Shown: positions 1-7,717, counted from the first letter of the stretch. The stretch: 7,888 nucleotides of DNA from JASFRI01 sp050115015 (GCA_050115015.1 JASFRI010000192.1:1-7888), one strand, 5' to 3'. Numbers and translations: made by a program. Notes: a model not told the origin generated them from the sequence alone.

Positions 1-307
1 CGTGCCGCTCCACGATGCGGCGGGCGGCGGCCTGCAGGTACCTCGCACGCCGGTAGTACCCGAGGCCGGACCAGGCGGCGAGGACCTCCTCCTCCGGCGC
101 GGCCGCCAGGTCGCGCAGGGTGGGAAACCGCCGCAGGAATTCCGCGAAGTACGGGACGACGGTCTGGACCCGGGTCTGCTGCAGCATCAGCTCGGAGACC
201 AGCACCCGGTACGGGTCCCGGCCCTCCCTCCACGGCAGCTCCCGGCGGTTCGCGGCGTACCAGGCCAGCAGCCCGCGGCGCAGCTTCCCTCGCGACCGAC
301 CCGACAC
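1..307 (-). CDS. mutY: A/G-specific adenine glycosylase MutY, N-terminal part (cut by window edge)
   Basis: Base-excision repair glycosylase that removes adenine mispaired with 8-oxoguanine. The first 102 residues are visible. They show the family opening: LPWR near residues 24-27, DPYRVLVSELMLQQTRV at about 31-47, and SGLGYYRRAR at about 80-89, which belongs to the helix-hairpin-helix core. E39 in SELMLQQT matches the catalytic glutamate of MutY. The helix-hairpin-helix remainder, the iron-sulfur cluster cysteines and the C-terminal NUDIX-like domain lie outside the window. The start is taken as GTG at 307-305 because a strong Shine-Dalgarno sequence lies just upstream and no in-frame ATG precedes the conserved region. 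The gene is divergent from the transporter gene, with a 111-base gap between them. An EndoIII-type paralogue is less likely, because LPWR and MLQQTRV are typical of MutY. Confidence 0.93.
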   Translation of the reverse strand, partial: MSGRSRGKLRRGLLAWYAANRRELPWREGRDPYRVLVSELMLQQTRVQTVVPYFAEFLRRFPTLRDLAAAPEEEVLAAWSGLGYYRRARYLQAAARRIVERH

Positions 308-309
308 GC

Positions 310-323
310 TCCTCCCTCCCTCC
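310..323 (-). promoter_or_regulatory. Ribosome binding site of mutY
   Basis: On the minus strand this reads GGAGGGAGGGAGGA, an iterated Shine-Dalgarno core ending two bases before the GTG codon. One GGAGG register gives a 7-base spacer. This is the main reason for choosing GTG as the mutY start. Confidence 0.6.
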
Positions 324-333
324 GGCGCGGGTC

Positions 334-356
334 TATACTGTCGGGCCCTCGGCCCG
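334..356 (+). promoter_or_regulatory. Possible -10 element and GC hairpin in the mutY/transporter divergent region
   Basis: TATACT at 334-339 is the only AT-rich hexamer in this GC-rich divergent gap and differs from the sigma70 -10 consensus at one base. No convincing -35 lies 16-18 bases upstream; that stretch is the purine/pyrimidine-biased mutY ribosome binding site. The reverse strand reads TATAGA at the same place, so the element could instead serve mutY. Immediately downstream, cgggcc (342-347) and ggcccg (351-356) form a perfect 6-bp inverted repeat with a 3-base loop. It would lie at the start of the transporter transcript if the -10 is real. This is a weak prediction. Confidence 0.3.
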
Positions 357-418
357 CACCGAACCGGGACACGCAGGATACCGCAGCCGGACGCGCACGA
401 TGGGAGAACCGACCCGAC

Positions 419-1342
419 ATGAACCACCCGGATGACCCGGCCCCGACGCACGTGCTGCGGGTGATCGCGGCATTGACCGTCGTCCAGTTCCTCTTCGCGA
501 CGCATTACGTCGCCGCCAAGGAGGTGCTGGCGGTCGTCCCGCCGCGGCTGTGGGCCGCCGTGCGGGTGCTGGGCGCGGCCATGCTCCTGCTCGCCGTGAC
601 ACGGCTCCAGGGCTACCGGCTGCCGCGCGGCGGGCGGACGCTCCTGCGGTTCACCGGGTTCGCCTTGCTCGGCGTGGTCATCAACCAGGTCTGCTTCGTG
701 GAGGGCCTCGCCCGGACCACGCCCGTGAGCTCCGCGCTGATCAACTGCTCCATTCCGGTCCTGACCTACCTGTTCGCCGTCGTGCTCCGGCACGAACCGG
801 CTCGCGCGTGGCGGGCACTGGGGATCGCGGTGGCGCTGGGAGGCATCGCCGTGCTGCTGCGGCTCGAGTCGTTCGATCTCCGCGATACGCTGGTCCAGGG
901 GAACGTCCTCACGGTGGTGAACGCCACCTCATTCTCCCTCTTCCTCGTGGTCAGCCGCCCGGACCTGCGCCGGATTCCCACGCTTCCCGCCACCGCCCTG
1001 CTCTTCCTGCTCGGGTCGGCACCCATCACGTTGCTCGCCCTGCCCGAGCTCGCCGCCTTCCACCCCTCGGTGGTCCCGGCGCGCATCTGGTGGCTGGGCG
1101 CCTACATCGTGCTCTTCCCCACCGTGGGCGCCTACCTGCTGAACTACTGGTCACTGCGCCGCGCAGCATCGTCACTGGTGGCGCTGTTCATCTACCTCCA
1201 GCCGGTCCTCGCGGCGGTCCTGGCCTGGCTGGTGCGGTCCGAGGCGCCCTCCTCCCGCGACGTGCTGGCGTTCCTGCTGGTTGCCGCGGGAATCGCCTTC
1301 GTGGCAAGGGATTCACGGCGCCGGGGCGAGCCGGCGGCTTGA
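419..1342 (+). CDS. EamA-family (DMT superfamily) inner-membrane transporter
   Basis: Predicted drug/metabolite exporter-type permease of 307 residues, the usual length for a ten-helix EamA protein. Hydrophobic segments lie at roughly 13-33, 42-61, 77-94, 104-123, 132-148, 160-178, 188-208, 221-239, 250-272 and 281-296. The two EamA repeats are visible: the first ends around SALINCSIPVLTYLFAVVLR (residues 105-124) and the second around SSLVALFIYLQPVLAAVLAW (251-270). Arg/Lys-rich loops (for example 125-132 and 298-302) follow inner-face expectations. The ATG at 419 is chosen because it directly precedes the first helix; a GGGAG about 12 bases upstream is a modest ribosome binding site. The reading frame stays open to the left edge of the window, but that part has no family similarity and overlaps mutY. 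The substrate cannot be told from sequence; amino acid or metabolite export is the family norm. dusB follows 64 bases downstream. Confidence 0.9.
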   Translation: MNHPDDPAPTHVLRVIAALTVVQFLFATHYVAAKEVLAVVPPRLWAAVRVLGAAMLLLAVTRLQGYRLPRGGRTLLRFTGFALLGVVINQVCFVEGLARTTPVSSALINCSIPVLTYLFAVVLRHEPARAWRALGIAVALGGIAVLLRLESFDLRDTLVQGNVLTVVNATSFSLFLVVSRPDLRRIPTLPATALLFLLGSAPITLLALPELAAFHPSVVPARIWWLGAYIVLFPTVGAYLLNYWSLRRAASSLVALFIYLQPVLAAVLAWLVRSEAPSSRDVLAFLLVAAGIAFVARDSRRRGEPAA

Positions 1343-1348
1343 CGCCGG

Positions 1349-1379
1349 CGCCGGGGAGCCCGACAATGAGGCCCCGGCG
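1349..1379 (+). other. GC-rich inverted repeat between transporter and dusB
   Basis: cgccgggg (1349-1356) and ccccggcg (1372-1379) form a perfect 8-bp stem with a 15-base loop, in the 64-base gap between the transporter stop and the dusB start. There is no T-run after it, so it is not a canonical intrinsic terminator. It could act as a transcript-stability or processing hairpin, or be chance in GC-rich DNA. Confidence 0.35.
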
Positions 1380-1406
1380 GCACCGTCCGCACCCGGTGGA
1401 AGGCGC

Positions 1407-2423
1407 ATGAGCGACGCACGATCCACATCCCACGCCCTGACCTACCGCAGCCCCTCGGGGGCCACGTGCCGGTTCGATCCGCCGACGATCCTGGCGCCTA
1501 TGGCGGGGATCACCGATCGCTACTACCGCCAGATCCTCAGGAGGATCGGCGGGGTGGGACTGGTGACGATGGAGTTCATCTCCTCCGAGGGGCTCACCCG
1601 CGGCAACCCCCGGACGCGCCGTCTCATGGACTTCGACCCCAGCGAGAGGCCCCTGTCGATCCAGATCTACGGCTCCCGCCCGGAGCCGATGGTGGAGGCG
1701 GCCCGGCTCGTCCAGGAGCTCGGCGCGGACGTCTGCGACATCAACATGGGCTGTCCCGCGAACAAGGTCCTGAAGGGATGCGCCGGCGCGGCGCTCATGG
1801 GCGACCTCCGCCTTGCCGAGCGGATCATCGCCGGCGTGCGCCGCGCCATCTCCATCCCGCTGACGGTCAAGTTCCGCGCCGGGGTCCGCGACTCGGTGGT
1901 CAACTACATCGATCTCGGCCGGATCTGCGAGGACCAGGGCGTCGCGGCGGTGGCGCTGCATCCCAGGACCGCGAAGCAGTTCTTCCGGGGCGAGGCCGAG
2001 TGGGAGAGGATTGCCCGCCTGAAGGAGGCGCTGTCGATCCCGGTCATCGGCAACGGCGACGTCCGCAGCCCGGAGGACGCTCTCGAGATGATGCAGAGGA
2101 CCGGCTGCGACGGCGTGATGATCGGCCGCGCCTCGATGAGGAACCCCTGGATCTTCCACCAGATCCGCTCCCTGCTGCGGGGCGAGCCTCCCCTGGAGCC
2201 GTCCCCCGCGGAGCGCCGGGACCTGATCCTCCGCCACTTCGAGATGCTCCGTGACCGCGAGGACGAGAAGACGGCGATGCACAAGATCCGCACGTTCACG
2301 GGGTGGTACACCCACGGCATCCCCGGGGGAAGGGACCTTCGCCGGCGGATCAGCGAGATGAAGACGGTAGAGGAGTTCCTGGCGGCGGTGCACGGCGCGT
2401 TCGCCTCGGCACGCGCGGCGTAG
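1407..2423 (+). CDS. dusB: tRNA-dihydrouridine synthase, DusB family
   Basis: FMN-dependent, NADPH-using enzyme that reduces specific uridines in the tRNA D-loop to dihydrouridine. It has 338 residues, close to the roughly 320-350 usual for DusB. The TIM-barrel landmarks appear in order: LAPMAGITDRYYR (29-41), the catalytic loop DINMGCPANKVLKG (111-124) with C116 as the proton donor, VKFRAG with K155, HPRTAKQFFRG with H185 (FMN/tRNA contacts), IGNGDV (214-219) and GVMIGRA (236-242) at the FMN phosphate site. The helical C-terminal domain follows, with FTGWYTHGIPGGRDLRRRI around 297-315. The ATG at 1407 is supported by GGAAGG three bases upstream and by the position of the N-terminal barrel strand. 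It is probably cotranscribed with the transporter. Unlike the classical arrangement in gammaproteobacteria, no fis gene follows. The gene converges on the downstream minus-strand gene, 80 bases away. Confidence 0.95.
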   Translation: MSDARSTSHALTYRSPSGATCRFDPPTILAPMAGITDRYYRQILRRIGGVGLVTMEFISSEGLTRGNPRTRRLMDFDPSERPLSIQIYGSRPEPMVEAARLVQELGADVCDINMGCPANKVLKGCAGAALMGDLRLAERIIAGVRRAISIPLTVKFRAGVRDSVVNYIDLGRICEDQGVAAVALHPRTAKQFFRGEAEWERIARLKEALSIPVIGNGDVRSPEDALEMMQRTGCDGVMIGRASMRNPWIFHQIRSLLRGEPPLEPSPAERRDLILRHFEMLRDREDEKTAMHKIRTFTGWYTHGIPGGRDLRRRISEMKTVEEFLAAVHGAFASARAA

Positions 2424-2460
2424 ACGCAGCTCCGGCGGACAGGGCCTCGTGGGCGAGCGC

Positions 2461-2490
2461 GAGCGGGGCGGCCGCTCCCGCAGCAGCGGG
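2461..2490. terminator. Possible terminator hairpins between convergent genes
   Basis: The 80-base gap between the dusB stop and the stop of the convergent gene holds two adjacent perfect inverted repeats: gagcgg/ccgctc (2461-2466 and 2472-2477, 5-base loop) and cccgc/gcggg (2477-2481 and 2486-2490, 4-base loop). They share base 2477, so they are alternatives rather than simultaneous. Position between convergent genes fits termination in both directions, but neither has a T-tract, so this is inferred from location and stem quality only. Confidence 0.35.
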
Positions 2491-2503
2491 TGCGCGGGTC
2501 CGG

Positions 2504-3073
2504 TCAGGCCGGGGGCGGCGCCGGACTCCCGGGGGCGGACAGGCCGGCGTCCACGGCTATGACCGCCTGGTCCATGGCCTCCACCGTGGAGAGGAGCACC
2601 ACCAGGCAGATCCCCCGGGCGACGCAGCCGAGGTTGGACCAGTCCTCGCGCTCCTCCAGCAGCGAATCCACGATGAAGCGGACCACGTGGGCCTGCCGCA
2701 TGAACTCCGAGCCCCGGAGGTAGCTCTCCAGGAAGCGGCTGTCGGACCCGACGAAGCGCTCCATGTCGCCACGGAGCCGCTCGAAGTTCTCCACCAGGAG
2801 ATCGAGGGAGATCCGCGGCAGCCGTCCGCCGTACGCACGCCGGAACATCGTCCACGCGATGCAGCCCAGGTAGAACGTGAGCTCCACGGCGGGTCCGGCG
2901 GCGTCCCGCGTCAGCGAGGTCAGGAAGCGCGCCATCTCGGGCTGCTCCCGGAGGAAGCGGCGGCCGTGGAGACGGATGCGGTCCGAGTCGAACCCCGCCA
3001 CTTCCTGCCGGGTGTTCTCCACCTCCTGCATCGGAATCGGCTTCGCCGTCCAGGGCGCCTGGCCCGCCGCCAT
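2504..3073 (-). CDS. Unrecognised 189-residue helical protein
   Basis: I do not recognise this family. The protein has no signal peptide. It is mostly predicted helix: charged amphipathic stretches at about 30-58 and 90-148, a moderately hydrophobic segment at 61-79 (VELTFYLGCIAWTMF) and another at 150-174 (GICLVVLLSTVEAMDQAVIA). The tail is Pro/Ala-rich (179-189). Three cysteines (C71, C150, C156) are too scattered for an obvious metal site. The ATG at 3073 is preceded by AAGGAGAG with a 5-base spacer, a strong ribosome binding site, and a good promoter lies upstream, so it is very probably a real gene. M15 is an alternative start. It follows the thioesterase gene by 102 bases on the same strand, and could be read both from the operon and from its own promoter. 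Function is unknown. Confidence 0.75.
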   Translation of the reverse strand: MAAGQAPWTAKPIPMQEVENTRQEVAGFDSDRIRLHGRRFLREQPEMARFLTSLTRDAAGPAVELTFYLGCIAWTMFRRAYGGRLPRISLDLLVENFERLRGDMERFVGSDSRFLESYLRGSEFMRQAHVVRFIVDSLLEEREDWSNLGCVARGICLVVLLSTVEAMDQAVIAVDAGLSAPGSPAPPPA

Positions 3074-3100
3074 CGAGTCTCTCCTTCACCACCCGTGCCG

Positions 3101-3116
3101 CGTCGAGGCATCGACG
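3101..3116 (-). other. Leader inverted repeat ahead of the 189-residue gene
   Basis: CGTCGA / TCGACG with a GGCA loop on the plus strand gives a perfect 6-bp stem and 4-base loop. It lies between the predicted transcription start (about 3129) and the ribosome binding site (3079-3086), so the transcript leader would carry a compact hairpin. It could be an mRNA stability element or a short operator; no regulator is known. Confidence 0.4.
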
Positions 3117-3135
3117 TCCGGGCAGTTCAGGGGAG

Positions 3136-3164
3136 ATTGTAGTGTCGCACCCATGGCCAGGCAA
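3136..3164 (-). promoter_or_regulatory. Sigma70-like promoter for the 189-residue gene
   Basis: Reading the minus strand, TTGCCT (3164-3159) and TACAAT (3141-3136) are separated by exactly 17 bases. They match the -35 and -10 consensus at four and five of six positions. Transcription would start near 3129, giving a leader of about 55 nucleotides before the ATG at 3073. This is the best promoter visible in the window and stands out against the GC-rich background. It suggests the last gene can be expressed separately from the carA-top6 operon. Confidence 0.6.
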
Positions 3165-3175
3165 GGCGAACGCGA

Positions 3176-3604
3176 TCAGCGCCCGCCACCGTCGGGGTGC
3201 TCCGGCCAGACGTACCAAGTGCCCTCGGCGGTGGCGACCGTACGACCCGCCTCGTCCACGATCTCGCCGCGGGCGAAGGCCAGGTGCCGACCCCGCCGCA
3301 CCATCTCCCCTCTCGCGACCAGCGACCCGCGGCCCGGCGCGAGGAACTGCACGTTCAGCTGGACGGTGCCGCACCACTCCTCGGGCGCAAGCGCGGAGAC
3401 GACGGCGGTGCCCAGGACCGAGTCCAGCATCGACGCGATGAATCCGCCGTGGCTCGCGCCGCGCCGGTTGGTGAAGTCCTCCCGGACCGTCGCCCGGATC
3501 TCCGCCCGGCCGCCACCGCAGCGGATGTCGTCCATCTCCAGGTGCAGGTTGTAGCCCGGGATCCGCTCCCTGGGCACCGGAACGAGAGGCGTGGGATCGC
3601 TCAT
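3176..3604 (-). CDS. PaaI-like hotdog-fold thioesterase
   Basis: Predicted acyl-CoA thioesterase of 142 residues, the normal single-hotdog length. The defining signature is NRRGASHGGFIASMLDSVLG at residues 46-65: N46 and the HGG at 52-54 lie at the active site, and D61 is in the position of the catalytic acid of PaaI enzymes. The later strands are visible as GTVQLNVQFLAPGRG (79-93), SLVARGEMVRRGRHLAFARGEI (split over 94-115) and ATAEGTWYVW (124-133). Such proteins act as oligomers on CoA thioesters in the cytoplasm; the substrate here is unknown. The ATG at 3604 lies 10 bases after the top6A stop, with only a weak GAGAA ahead of it, so translation is probably coupled to top6A. A functional link to topoisomerase VI is not evident from sequence. 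The gene may just be an operon passenger. Confidence 0.88.
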   Translation of the reverse strand: MSDPTPLVPVPRERIPGYNLHLEMDDIRCGGGRAEIRATVREDFTNRRGASHGGFIASMLDSVLGTAVVSALAPEEWCGTVQLNVQFLAPGRGSLVARGEMVRRGRHLAFARGEIVDEAGRTVATAEGTWYVWPEHPDGGGR

Positions 3605-3614
3605 GCCGGGGTTC

Positions 3615-4739
3615 TCAGGGGAGGAACCGCCCGGGGTCCTTGAGCTTCGCGGGCAGGTACTCCTCGATCACGTAGTTCAGCCCCCATTTGGCCAGCGCCT
3701 GCTGCTCCGCACGGACTCCCATGCGGAGCAGCTGCTGCATCGCCTTCGTCCAGGACTTGTGCTGCAGGAAGAAGGGATCGTTCTTCAGCGCGTCCTTCGC
3801 GCGCTTCACGTCCACCTCCTTCAGCGGGTGCGTCGGGAGCCTGTACTCCTCGATGTCCCGAGGCGTCACACCCAGGAACCGGGCGCGTGGCACGCAGAAG
3901 AACTGGTTGATGTGCGCCGCATTGCCCGAACCCACTTTCAGGGTCCGGTAGATGTTGGAGATCCCGTAGGGATCGCAGTCGACGAACGCGTAGACGGGCA
4001 GATCGCACTGATCGGAGAGTCGGCGGACGAAGCGCCGCGTGGCCCGGGTCGGCACGCCGGCCATGGAGACCAGGATGCAGCCGGCCTTCTTCCAGAACTT
4101 GTGGGACTGCAGGCGCTGGAACATACCTCCGGTCTCGACGCAGAGGACGAACTTCGCCTTCGTCTCGAACGTCAGGTGCTCGACGAGGCTGGGGATCGAG
4201 TACGCGCCGGAGCCGAACCGGGTGCAGTCGATCTTCTCGACCTTGCCCGTCTCCAGGTCCGGATCGTGGACGATGAGCTCCCCGGCCACCGCCCCGCCGT
4301 GCTCGTCGGGGATGAAGCGGAGCTGCTCGCGGCTCACCCCCTCCACCGAGAACAGGGCCTCGATGTCGTCCATGACGGCGTCGGATTCCACCTGCTCCTG
4401 GAACCCGGCATCGCCCCAGTTCTTCGACTGGTAGTAGGCATCCCTCTTCGTCGCGAAATCGTCCGTCTGGACGAGCTCCCGGGAGAGGCTCATCATCTTG
4501 AGCGTCTGGGCGAAGGTCTTGACCGTGTTGACGGTCAGGGTCCGCACCTTCTTCTGGCGTCCGATCTCGAAGTAGCCCCTCTTGGAGCTGTAGCTCACGT
4601 TCCCGAGGGACCGCACCGGGAGCTTCATCTCCGGCTTCCCCCTCCGCTTGACCTTCTCGTAGACCGACCGGGCGGAGCCCTCGATGGCCTTCAGGGTGGC
4701 CCGGTCGAGCTTCTTCTTCACGGTGCTGGGATTCTCCAC
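3615..4739 (-). CDS. top6A: DNA topoisomerase VI subunit A (Spo11-like)
   Basis: DNA-cleaving subunit of the type IIB topoisomerase. It forms an A2B2 complex with Top6B, makes a double-strand break with 5' phosphotyrosine links and passes a second duplex through. It has 374 residues, like archaeal homologues (about 365-390). The winged-helix 5Y-CAP domain holds ATKRDAYYQSKNW (96-108); one of Y102/Y103 is the catalytic tyrosine (Y103 in the Methanocaldococcus enzyme). The Toprim domain has the metal-binding E202 in VLCVETGG and D254/D256 in FVDCDPYGISNIYRTLK, again close to archaeal spacing. No expected residue is missing. The GTG start at 4739 is chosen because GGAGGGAGGG stands just upstream and the first in-frame ATG (residue 38) lies too far inside. 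The gene begins 26 bases after top6B ends. Codon use resembles neighbours. A meiotic Spo11 or single-chain Topo VIII is excluded by the separate full-length B subunit next door. Confidence 0.95.
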   Translation of the reverse strand: MENPSTVKKKLDRATLKAIEGSARSVYEKVKRRGKPEMKLPVRSLGNVSYSSKRGYFEIGRQKKVRTLTVNTVKTFAQTLKMMSLSRELVQTDDFATKRDAYYQSKNWGDAGFQEQVESDAVMDDIEALFSVEGVSREQLRFIPDEHGGAVAGELIVHDPDLETGKVEKIDCTRFGSGAYSIPSLVEHLTFETKAKFVLCVETGGMFQRLQSHKFWKKAGCILVSMAGVPTRATRRFVRRLSDQCDLPVYAFVDCDPYGISNIYRTLKVGSGNAAHINQFFCVPRARFLGVTPRDIEEYRLPTHPLKEVDVKRAKDALKNDPFFLQHKSWTKAMQQLLRMGVRAEQQALAKWGLNYVIEEYLPAKLKDPGRFLP

Positions 4740-4742
4740 GTT

Positions 4743-4752
4743 CCCTCCCTCC
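4743..4752 (-). promoter_or_regulatory. Ribosome binding site of top6A
   Basis: The minus strand reads GGAGGGAGGG in the short gap between top6B and top6A. The GGAGG core is 8 bases from the GTG at 4739, which decides the start codon of top6A and shows it has independent translation initiation. Confidence 0.65.
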
Positions 4753-4765
4753 GCCCCCGTCCCGG

Positions 4766-6523
4766 CTAGAGCTTCCGGCTCCGGGTCAGGACGTCGTCCA
4801 GGTTGCTCACCGCCCGCTCCCGCTGCGCCTTCGTCAGCCCGAGGATCTCCTGCAGGGCGTCGCCGATGTGCGGGATGAAACGATCGATGTAGGAGCGCTT
4901 CTTCTCCTCGTCCGCCACCCGCCGGCGCCGGCGGAGGAAGATGCCGAGCTTCCGGCCGCACTCCTGCAAGCCGAGCCGGATCTCCTTGATGATCTCGGGA
5001 TAGCTGGCGATGGCCTCCTTGCTCTCGGAGGTGAAGGGGACCCACACCGATGCGATGTGCACGACGATGGCGAGCGGCCCCGTGGGCAGCGCGCCCCGGG
5101 ACTGCGTCAGCGTGTAGTTCTTCCAGGCGGTCCCGACGACCGCCTTGGTGATCGCACAGGCCCCCTGCTGGTAGAGCAGCGGCACCCGGTTCGCCAGGCG
5201 GTAGACATCCGCCAGCTCGTCCGCCGGCAGGCCCCCCCCGTACGCCAGGCCGACCTCGACCTGGAAGGGGTTGCCGCGATAGACCGCAGGCGGGCGGGTG
5301 ACCGCCGTGTGGAAGTCCGCCGGAAAGCGCGCCGTCAGCCCCTTGAGGATCACCTCCTCGCCGATGGGAGACAGGCAGGAGGTCGGCGGATTCATGATCT
5401 TCACCTGCCGGATGGCCTGGTAGAGCTTCTCCGCCTCCTGGCTGGCGATCCTCGACGGGCGGGCCTTCCCCTGCAGCCCCGCCTTCTCGAGGATCTCGTC
5501 CGCGACCTTGCCGCTGACCCGGGAGAAGTCCGCCTGGAGCGCTCCCCTCAGGTTGCGGGCGCGCGTCTCGTGGAGCATGTGCATCAGCGTGCCCAGCTCG
5601 ATCCCGTGGGGATGCGGCTGGATCTCGGCGGCCTCCGCGGGCAGGTCCTTCGTCTGTCGCTCGTAGACGATCGTCTCCCCCTTGGGGTTGCGATAGCGGA
5701 TGGCTGCATGGGGGTTCGCCACGGCGGTCTGGGCGAGGTAGTCGTCGACGGATCGCCTTCCCTGGCGGTACGTCCCCTCGAGCTCGATCTCGACGAGGGT
5801 GCCCCTCTCGACCTCCCAGTCCATCGTTTCGTCACGGAGGATCTTCGGCTCGTTCCTGCGGGTGTCCACCTGCACGAGGAACTCGTGGGCGGGCTTCCTG
5901 GGACCGGTCCGGCTGATGATCCGTACGCCCTTCCCGGTGGTCATCTGGCCGTACATGCCGGCGGCGGAGATGCCGATCCCCTGCTGCCCCCGGCTCTGGC
6001 GCAGCCGGTGGAACTTGCTCCCGTAGAGCAGCTTCCCGAAGATCTTCGGCACCTGGGCGCGGACGATCCCCGGGCCGTTGTCCTGCACGCAGACCCGGAA
6101 CCGGCTCTCGCCGAGCTGTCCGATGGTCACCACGATCTCCGGGAGCAGCCCGGCCTCCTCGCAGGCATCCAGGGCGTTGTCCACCGCCTCCTTGATCGTC
6201 GTGAGCAGGGCCTTGGCGGGGTTGTCGAAGCCCAGCAGGTGCCGGTTCTTGGCGAAGAACTCGGAGACGGAGATCTCCCGCTGGCGCGCCCCCAGGCTCG
6301 TGGCCGTCTCGGCGCGGCGCTTTCGCGGCGCCTTCCGGCGGGGGGCCGCAGCCTCGGCGGCGGGCTCCTGGGGATCCGGTTCCGGCTCCGGCTTGCGCCG
6401 CCCGGCGGCCGCCGCCCTCCGCGGCGCCTTCCCCTGCTTGCGGGCACCGCCCCGGCCGGAGAAGGAGAGGGACATCTGCCCCTGCGACTTGCGGCTACCG
6501 GATGCACGACGGGCCTGAGACAT
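4766..6523 (-). CDS. top6B: DNA topoisomerase VI subunit B (GHKL ATPase)
   Basis: ATPase subunit that dimerises on ATP binding and drives strand passage by Top6A. It has 585 residues. The GHKL fold has the N-box KEAVDNALDA (111-120, Mg-binding N116 and general base E112), DNGPGI (148-153) and the G-loop GQQGIGISAAG (179-189). An H2TH-like helical segment spans about 305-375, followed by the signature NPPTSCLSPIGEE (378-390). The transducer domain runs to about 530; K502 in TSESKEAIA is a candidate switch lysine by family alignment from memory. A charged helical tail ends the protein, with no extra C-terminal Ig-like domain. Compared with Sulfolobus Top6B (N-box asparagine at 42), about 74 additional N-terminal residues are present, rich in Arg, Lys, Pro, Ala and Glu. 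The ATG at 6523 has AGGAGGT just upstream; M17 is an alternative that would still leave most of the extension. The gene lies 39 bases after carA. Confidence 0.95.
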   Translation of the reverse strand: MSQARRASGSRKSQGQMSLSFSGRGGARKQGKAPRRAAAAGRRKPEPEPDPQEPAAEAAAPRRKAPRKRRAETATSLGARQREISVSEFFAKNRHLLGFDNPAKALLTTIKEAVDNALDACEEAGLLPEIVVTIGQLGESRFRVCVQDNGPGIVRAQVPKIFGKLLYGSKFHRLRQSRGQQGIGISAAGMYGQMTTGKGVRIISRTGPRKPAHEFLVQVDTRRNEPKILRDETMDWEVERGTLVEIELEGTYRQGRRSVDDYLAQTAVANPHAAIRYRNPKGETIVYERQTKDLPAEAAEIQPHPHGIELGTLMHMLHETRARNLRGALQADFSRVSGKVADEILEKAGLQGKARPSRIASQEAEKLYQAIRQVKIMNPPTSCLSPIGEEVILKGLTARFPADFHTAVTRPPAVYRGNPFQVEVGLAYGGGLPADELADVYRLANRVPLLYQQGACAITKAVVGTAWKNYTLTQSRGALPTGPLAIVVHIASVWVPFTSESKEAIASYPEIIKEIRLGLQECGRKLGIFLRRRRRVADEEKKRSYIDRFIPHIGDALQEILGLTKAQRERAVSNLDDVLTRSRKL

Positions 6524-6526
6524 CGA

Positions 6527-6533
6527 ACCTCCT
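6527..6533 (-). promoter_or_regulatory. Ribosome binding site of top6B
   Basis: The minus strand reads AGGAGGT three bases before the ATG at 6523, a full anti-16S match with a somewhat short spacer. It supports the long form of Top6B over a start at M17, whose upstream AGGGG is weaker. Confidence 0.6.
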
Positions 6534-6562
6534 GGAACAGCGGCTACGTGTCCAAGGGAACG

Positions 6563-7716
<1,154 letters not shown>

Positions 7717-7717
<1 letters not shown>

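Noticed and set aside
2..418. N-terminal 139-residue extension of the transporter frame
   Set aside because: It overlaps mutY on the other strand and the divergent control region, is hydrophilic low-complexity sequence, and precedes a sensible ATG right before the first membrane helix.
1188..3377. 729-residue minus-strand open frame antisense to dusB and overlapping the 189-residue gene and the thioesterase
   Set aside because: It spans the convergent gap and three genes with clear frames of their own, and is low-complexity Arg/Ala/Gly/Pro sequence; a GC-rich shadow.
3591..4769. 392-residue plus-strand open frame antisense to top6A
   Set aside because: It mirrors top6A in the same codon register, which carries all catalytic residues; no domain is visible in the antisense product.
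4740..5045. Possible upstream extension of top6A or fusion to top6B in one frame
   Set aside because: The open frame continues into top6B in a different register, but top6B keeps its own frame to a proper TAG, and the GTG at 4739 has a strong ribosome binding site; no frameshift or fusion is needed.
6430..6480. Histone H4-like tail in Top6B (SGRGGARK)
   Set aside because: The resemblance is a short run of Gly/Arg/Lys, expected by chance in a basic low-complexity stretch; not evidence of a histone relationship.
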